Shown here one piece after another: positions 57,801 to 64,000 of a stretch of 64,000 nucleotides of DNA (position 1 is its first letter; each line of letters starts with the position of its first letter). Under the pieces are notes generated by a model. That model was not told the DNA's origin. It did not search any database and worked only from the letters and a program-made list of their open reading frames with translations. Position numbers and translations under genes: made by a program. The stretch is from Kwoniella bestiolae CBS 10118 (lineage: Eukaryota; Basidiomycota; Tremellomycetes; Tremellales; Cryptococcaceae), in NCBI RefSeq assembly GCF_000512585.2, contig NC_089241.1, forward strand, positions 5,908,001-5,972,000, in the 5' to 3' direction.

Positions 57801-60178
57801 GAGTCTTCTCGGTCGGCCAATCGCTTATATGGATCCGCGCCCGGTGATTTCTTGGACGTCGGTGACGCAGCCCCTATAGCTCGTTCTCGATTACGACCCA
57901 ATCGTAGGATCATTTCTAGCCCTGAAGAGGTCAAATCTGTTACATCATCAACGTCTTCCAAAGCTGAATCGCCGACACCGAAATTTGAAGTTGTCATTCC
58001 GACTCGGTCCAGAAAGGCTTGGAGGTGGATTGTAGAGCATGAAGGTGAATCTGATGTCGAAGATCTACTTGATGACAATTCCGATGGTCCCCCTTCCAGC
58101 GGTCCTTCCAATGCTGTCGAGCTGATCGAACATAACGGATTTACCATTCGAAGTGCCTTTCCCATCCCAATCACAAATGATATCCACACCCCCGCCCCAG
58201 ATGATATCGATCATTCCATGGAACACCTACATACGGTCTTCTCGGAGATCTTGCCTGATCCCCTACCTCCCTCCGATAGGATCGGTACAGCAAACAGAAT
58301 ACTCAATACGAAACTTATAGATGATTGGAATCGACGTAAACCCCATTTAACGAACAATGCATCCCTGCATAGAGCAGTGTTCGAAGCCTACATGGCGCAA
58401 AGCACTTCGATCGATGAACCTCAAGCTGATGAGATCAGGGTGGTGAATGATATTGATGCCGAGGGTGCTCCACCAGATTTCGAATTTCAATATTCAAATG
58501 ATATGCTATATAATCCTGATGTGCCTGATCCGGAACTGGGGATAGGGTGTGATTGCGATGGGCCTTGCGATCCTAGTAATAAGAGGTGTAGTTGTGTTAG
58601 GAGACAGGAGCTGTACTTCTATGACCTTGGGATGAAGGGGTTTGCCTATGATGAGTGAGTAGTTTTCCGTTTCATGATTATGGGATAAGAGGGTTTTGCT
58701 AATTTATGTATGGGTTATAGTCAAGGCAGGATCAAGGAGACTTCGGTGAGTGTGTGGGAATGCGGTAAGAACTGCGGATGTCCACCTGAATGTGGGAATA
58801 GGGTGAGTAACCCTTCCGTCACACCTGGACGGAAAACGGGCACTGTAGTAGTGATGGAGCACTGATTCAATCATGTACGATGAATAGGTAATCCAGCGTG
58901 GTCGTGGGAAAGACACCAAGATTGAACTATTCAAGACGAGGTGGAAAGGCTGGGGTGTGCGGGCCAGAGCACCTATAGCTGCTGGGACGTTTTTGGGCAT
59001 ATATGCGGGAGAATTGATTACGGAGCAGGAGTCTGAGGAGAGGGGGAGATTGTACGCTCAGATTGGTCGAACGTGAGTGATCGAGCTTTCAATAATCAGC
59101 GAAAAATAGAGCTCGTATATCGTAGCATCGTCTGATCTCTTGCCTGTCTTGCTTAGATACCTATTCGACTGCGACGGATGGCAGATCGCCCATCCGCCTC
59201 CAGGCCTTTCACGTATCGACCCCCGATTGGCAGAATTGGCTGAACTGGCTTCTCAGCGGGCTAAGATCGCTGCGGACGAGGCGGATGATCCGAGTTATGT
59301 TTATTCTGCTTATAGTGGTGAGTCAGCTGAGGATTATGGTAGACATGTACACTTGAGCTGATGAAGTGGATGTAGTGGACGCTTTTCATTATGGGGTATG
59401 TCCGATCTGAAACCCGCTGAGGAATCTTGCTGATGTTTGATCCGTCGACTCGTTCTGGGATTCCCGTAAATACAGAATGTGAGTAGCTGAATTCTTATGT
59501 TCTGTGAAGATCAAATGATAGCTGATATTGCAAGTTGAGATTGTAGTTTACCAGATATTTTGTAAGTCAGCTTCGTGGTTTGATACAGTAGGCTTGTAAC
59601 TGACCGGGATATCGTGGGATTTGTAGAATCATTCCTGTGATCCGAATCTGGCTATCACACAAGCTTATGTCAAGGTGAGCTATCCACTGGTCTGCCACCG
59701 CATAACGCCAGGAAAGCTGACACTAATTATACTGTTAGGACTTCCATCCTGAGCGACCTATGTAAGCTGTCTTGCATCTCATGCTTACCGCTCAATATGC
59801 CTCTTAGCTTTTGAGCTCTATCATAGCTGACATGTCCCCATGCCCTGCAGTCTCGTCATATTCGCTCGAAGACCAATTGCACGTAATGAAGAACTTTGTA
59901 TATCGTACAAGGGATTACCCGTAAGTCTCCTCGTCTCAACAATGTGAAGATGGAGGGTAAATGCCGATTTACTGGGTTACAACCCGAAGGACGACGACGA
60001 AATCCCCATCCCAAGTCCACAACCCAAATTGACCACTCGAAATGCCAAAGCTAAGAAATCCAAAACGTCCGCTTCGGCCCATATTACACCTACCACGAAA
60101 GGCAAGGTGGCAGCTAAGGATAGATGTATGTGCAGGTCTGCTAGATGCGATGGGAGGATGTTCAACTATGGGGGATGA
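54813..60178 (+). CDS. CLR4: SUV39/Clr4-type histone H3 lysine-9 methyltransferase with large N-terminal extension
   Basis: Fourteen exons sum in frame to 1469 residues; the large exon is 55210-58654. The N-terminal ~1200 residues are mostly disordered and carry eight SWxNP-type repeats; no chromodomain is visible. The pre-SET zinc cluster has nine cysteines: GCDCDGPCDPSNKRCSC and, after an intron, WECGKNCGCPPECGNR. SET motifs follow: GWGVRARAPIAAGTFLG, IYAGELI, then HYGNFTRYFNHSCDPN assembled from four exons including 3-nt (59476-59478) and 15-nt (59547-59561) exons, then ARNEELCISYKG. A ~45-residue insertion (59173-59317) interrupts SET. The post-SET CMCRSARCDGRMF completes the zinc site. 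The pre-SET/SET/post-SET order identifies the SUV39 class, which deposits H3K9 methylation in heterochromatin. Confidence 0.92.
55411..56109 (+). repeat. Eight SW-x-N/D-P repeats in the methyltransferase N terminus
   Basis: Irregularly spaced copies read GSWLNPAVYDP, GSWLNPATYVPP, GSWLNPTVLQPP, QTWTNPAVSQD, QSWTNPSSLSS, GSWSNPAPWVPD, GSWLDPATFVPP and GSWMNPAVLQPT. The Trp, Pro and spacing are constant; the flanks are not. They are protein-level repeats with diverged codons. Confidence 0.85.
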
Positions 60179-60411
60179 GGTGGTGTTTCTCCTATCTCCT
60201 ATGACTAGGTGGTTGTGGTGTAATATGACCATATCCTTGCGTTATATGCCTGGTTGAGTGACGTTGTTGCATTGGATATAGTTATGTACTATTGCGTTTA
60301 TGCCTGGTTGTATCATCGATATCAATGGCGACATCAATGTTGGCTTGGGTATATTTACATACGCAGTATCACGCCATGATTGAATGTTACACATCAGACA
60401 TGGTATCTGGT

Positions 60412-61411
60412 CTAAGGATCTACCATTGTATTATCCTCTTCTACCGCCATTTCACCCTGGTTCTCCTGACTCTGATTCTGCTTCTGATCATCATCGATAT
60501 CTATATGAGTTGTTGAGAGGAGTTTAGTGGGTATCTGAACACTGGGCGAATCCTCTCCCAATGCTTGGTCCAGTGCCGATTGGAGCTCGAGCAGCAGTTC
60601 TTCTGCAGACCAAATCAAAAGCATGATAAGCTAGTTACAATTTCTGAGTTTTGGAAGAGCTCTTAACTAACCTGATTGCGCGAGTGCATCTTTGTATTCC
60701 TCGTTGGCTTGGGCTAGTTCTTCTTGAAGGGCTGATAATCTGTTGGCCTAGTGATAAGAAGTACAATTAGTAACACGACCCATTCAATGATTTCATCAAT
60801 TGAGGCTATTTCCTCTAATATGGACCGTGCATTCCCGTGGAGGAGTAAGAGAAGGTTTGACCCACCCTCTGCGAACTATCGTCCCTCCTTGGTAGACTCT
60901 CAATCAATTTCTTTATATCTTTACTTCTCCTTACTATATCCTGAACGAAAGTCTCGATCGATGCTATCATTCCATGACGCGCGCAGATCAGCTTAGTTTT
61001 CATCGAGTGAGACGTAGCTGACTGACCTTTGTACTCTTGTCTATTGGCTGCATGCGGGGTCTGGAGGGTCGTAGGGATCTTGGTGGAAGTTTGCTCGAAT
61101 TCGGTGCGTTTGGTTATGTAGTCTATTGATGTTGATGTTATCGTTAAGAGCTGGTGCGATGCGAATTGCAGAGATCAGCTTGGTTTATCCGCTAAGTTAT
61201 CAGAATGCTAGGGCAGGAAGGCAGGGGCAGAATCATATCATGGATGGTCGACGATAGCTGGAGAGTAGAATGGATTTGCACACCCACATCAAGGATTGCA
61301 TCCTGTAATTGTGTTATCCGGTCCTAAGTTGCATTTCACTCCTGTTAGCTCTGCACCTCACCCGAGGACGATCACACGCACCATGTCAGTGGATAACTCT
61401 TCGTTGAGCAT
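60412..61411 (-). CDS. MED21: Mediator subunit Med21 (Srb7)
   Basis: Six exons (61411-61382, 61323-61288, 61150-61027, 60963-60866, 60747-60672, 60602-60412) sum in frame to 184 residues. DRITQLQDAILD begins the conserved N-terminal part. TSTSIDYITKRTEFEQTSTK, TLQTPHAANRQEYK, ETFVQDIVRRSKDIKKLIES and the coiled coil LSALQEELAQANEEYKDALA follow; the tail is acidic and Gln-rich. All match Med21, which pairs with Med7 in the Mediator middle module. The start is either 61411 (MLNEELSTDM) or the Met directly before DRITQ at 61384, which is also the last codon of exon 1. The family usually starts right at MxDRxTQLQ. Confidence 0.92.
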
Positions 61412-61965
61412 CTCGCGATTATCACTTTTCTCGAGCCAGATCGCATGAAACCTCGCTGCAGTTTATTGATGGATGGCCATGACCATGGGGTGTGAACTTC
61501 CTTTCGGTTGGTTTGACTGTGATAGGTGAGAGGGCGTGTGTCTGCGCAGGAATCGAGTCAGCTATCTACAGGTTCAAGCGCTCAGGTGACAGCTACACAT
61601 CCAGTCCAGAGCACTCACATGCTTGTTGGAAGGGTCGGGTTGACGATGACTGAAGGAGAAGATGCAAAACACACAAGACCAAGAGGAGGAGGAGGATTCA
61701 TGTAGTTTTCGCTGTTACTGTTGCTTCTAGGTGGTTGAGACGCGGTTCCGTCGGAAACAACGTGAACGAACATGTCAACAACAACAGGAACATGAGCATC
61801 AACGCTCCTCCCACCAATCTGATCTAGTTCCTCATTGTTCAATACCTATTCACCCCTTCATATCATCGTTCAAGCGAGTCACAATCTGCCTAGAGCTACA
61901 AAAATACAGAGCATTCCCTGTAGAGCACCCGCTATTATTGCCAACATCCACTTTCGTCCATTGAA
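61412..61965. promoter_or_regulatory. Divergent promoter region between MED21 and BUB2
   Basis: 554 bp; no gene and no clear element. Confidence 0.35.
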
Positions 61966-63784
61966 ATGCCATCAACCGATTTATACGAGACCTTGTCCTC
62001 CCTGCTCAACCCTCTGTCGCTCTCAGGGAGACATCGATCGACATCAGAGATATCAGATGGACTGAAGAGGATACGGCGTATAGTCTTGACAGAGGGTATA
62101 CCGGAGGTGGTAAGTTACTTTTACTATATGCTTGGTATGCTGTAGATCAAGCTGCTGGGTGATGGGTTTCGTGGTTCGTTGAGGCGAAAGCATTCGGATC
62201 TCATGCGACTCTCGAGTGCAGAAGGGTAATCTTGCTGATTCAATCATTGCTAGGCTGGCAAACCATCCCTTCGACCTAAAATATGGAAACTCATGTTGAA
62301 AGTTGAGAATCTAAATGCTGAAGATTACTTAAGATGGGTATCGATGGGCCCTTCGTCAGACAGTCATAAGAGTGAGTTTAGCGTTGATCTTCAAGTACCT
62401 CCTCACTTGATCCATGTATACAGGATCCATACTTTATGCGCTTCATTTGCATACGCTCGCGCTGATTTAAACCCTGCACTGTTCAGTCAAGAACGACACT
62501 TTCCGAACATTAGCTACAGATACGCAGTTCAAAGGCAAAGTAAAAGAAGACATGTTGATCAGGTTACTGGAAGCGTTCGTTTGGAAGATCACTTGTGGGT
62601 GTTAAACTAGCCCTCCTGTCAAGCTAAGCACTGGTTGTTGGTATGGTTCCGTTTTAGCTGATCACACGGACGGCCGTACATAGCTTCAGAACTGGAGGAT
62701 GAAGGCCAGCCATTCAAATATGTGCAGGGTGAGGCCCCGCTCTGTCCTGTCAACATTGTCATGGGAGCATCTCCAAGCTGATATCATATGTTGCTTTAGG
62801 AATGAATGTCCTCTCCGCTCCATTTCTCTACGCCATGCCCTCCCAACTCGAAGCTTTCGCGTGTTTCTCTACCTTCATCGAGAACGGCTGTCCGTTATAC
62901 GTCCAGCCGTCGTTGAAAGGAGTCCACGAGGGGTTGAAGGTGAGTAGAACTCTCGACGACGGCGCATCTATCGTCAGGATCATCTGACGATGTTTTGGAA
63001 TGACCATCTCAGTTACTGGACAAGTGCTTGGAAATTGTCGATCAGGAATTGTACGATCAGCTGTCCAGTAAAAACCTCAAAGCTGAAATATATGCTTTTC
63101 CATGTGAGTTTGATTTCCTTTTCCCCTTGCTTCGAGGAGATGGATGCATGTTCAATATACTGGGAGTGTCTCATCCTCTCGCCCTATGGAAGATTTCATG
63201 AAACCATTGGGAGTGACATCAAAAACATGTCCAGTGCTGACCACTTCGTATGGGATTAGCCGTGATGACCCTCTGCGCATGCACACCACCTCTGGAAGAG
63301 GTCCTCAAGCTTTGGGAGTAAGTTGATTCTCATCGAAAAGTCTGAAATGCTGATAAACAAAACTATACCCGTTGCTTAAGTGTTCATACGATTTTGCAAA
63401 GACTGATTCACCCATTTTACATCTAGCTTCCTCCTGGCTTTCGGTCTGCATCTTAACGTGTTATGTGTAATAGCGCAATTACTCTTGATGAGGCAGGAGT
63501 TGATGGATTCGCCTTCGTGAGTCCTTGTCCCAACCACACCAGATTGCTATCAACGTGAATTGTTCCTCCCCGAGTCCTGTAAATCATGATCGAGAATATC
63601 AGCATCACATCGATATGACTATTACTATCCTCGCTAATGATATCTCGTACTTAGACCCATGAAAATCCTCCGTACTTTCCCTCCATTAGACGCCAGACCC
63701 ATAATAGGTATAACGGTAGCTCTCGTTAAAGATATTCCGGAGGACCTGTATAGGGAATTGGTCAATCATCCTTTTACGGCGTAA
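61966..63784 (+). CDS. BUB2: Bub2/Cdc16-type TBC-domain Rab-GAP-like protein
   Basis: Nine exons (61966-62109, 62254-62371, 62487-62594, 62684-62728, 62800-62939, 63013-63103, 63260-63317, 63427-63516, 63655-63784) sum in frame to 307 residues, the normal size. GLKRIRRIVLTEGIPEVAG and LRPKIWKLMLKV open the TBC domain. The catalytic IxxDxxR motif is IKNDTFRT, assembled across an intron, and the YxQ motif is FKYVQGMNVLSAPFLYAM. LEAFACFSTFIENGCPLY, then LKLWDFLLAFGLHLNVLC and the C-terminal RELVNHPFTA follow. Bub2 with Bfa1/Byr4 is the GAP for the Tem1/Spg1 GTPase at the spindle pole and restrains mitotic exit. The size and the single TBC domain favour Bub2 over other TBC GAPs. Confidence 0.88.
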
Positions 63785-64000
63785 CGAGATATCCCCAATG
63801 ACCCATGCCTCCTATCTGACGAAGATTCTCATATCTGTATATCTTATGGAGCATTGTCTATCCCATATAACGAGTCGTAATGTGCTTTATGAATTTACGA
63901 TCGGTCAACTAAAATAGACCCCCCACGCTGTAGTCTCCACTCAGATGACAAATGATGATGAAGATAGTCTCGCACAGTTTTATATATGTTACATATCTAC
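63785..64000. other. 3' flank of BUB2 to window edge
   Basis: AT-rich; nothing coding supported. Confidence 0.4.

Noticed and set aside
57305..58189. A 294-codon minus-strand open frame
   Set aside because: It is antisense to the large exon of the SET-domain gene, whose protein is contiguous and well supported. The Ser-rich antisense reading is a shadow of its acidic codons.

Overview
This window reads as nuclear DNA of an intron-rich basidiomycete yeast. Genes are broken by many introns of about 50-90 bp with GTRAGT-like donors, CTGAC/CTGAT-like branch sites and short spacing between genes. The protein set (sphingolipid C9-methyltransferase, Mcp1, a DUF1776 protein, a fungal G-gamma ending in a CaaX box) and the gene style suggest a Tremellomycete such as Cryptococcus or Kwoniella. 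That placement is inferred, not proven. I see no transposon, CRISPR array, rRNA gene or viral sequence.

Layout. 1-33 kb is ordinary housekeeping territory: the tail of a SulP sulfate permease, an Msc2-type zinc transporter, an intron-containing tRNA-Gln(CUG), a choline-transporter-like (Pns1/SLC44) gene with a probable 1-nt frameshift, sphingolipid C9-methyltransferase, a 1527-residue acidic nuclear protein with a Myb-like segment, Vps39/Vam6, the 37-residue oligosaccharyltransferase subunit Ost4, a macrodomain protein, a DUF1776 Rossmann protein, phosphoserine aminotransferase and an F-box protein.

32.1-44.6 kb is the most unusual part. It holds eight consecutive same-strand genes for small four-helix membrane proteins. 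The first looks like a SUR7/PalI-family protein. The next seven are diverged tandem paralogues sharing a Gly-Gly-Cys...Cys ectodomain signature. All eight have five exons with the same intron phases (1-2-0-0), so they descend from one ancestor. Two copies look damaged: the first of the seven has lost a splice acceptor and the sixth has a frameshift. This resembles a birth-and-death membrane-protein array that I cannot match to a described system.

45-64 kb returns to single-copy genes: Mcp1, an unrecognised coiled-coil protein, a G-protein gamma subunit, elongin A, a small Cys-rich protein, RNase P subunit Rpp21, a 1469-residue SUV39/Clr4-type H3K9 methyltransferase, Mediator Med21 and the Bub2/Cdc16 TBC-domain GAP. 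Several genes use micro-exons: a 3-nt exon and a 15-nt exon inside the SET catalytic core, an 11-nt exon in the DUF1776 gene, and an 8-nt terminal exon that creates the G-gamma prenylation box. Many neighbours are arranged head to head across 300-800 bp intergenic regions.

Exon boundaries were derived by eye from splice signals and frame continuity. Where I give exon coordinates, the summed lengths were checked for divisibility by three.
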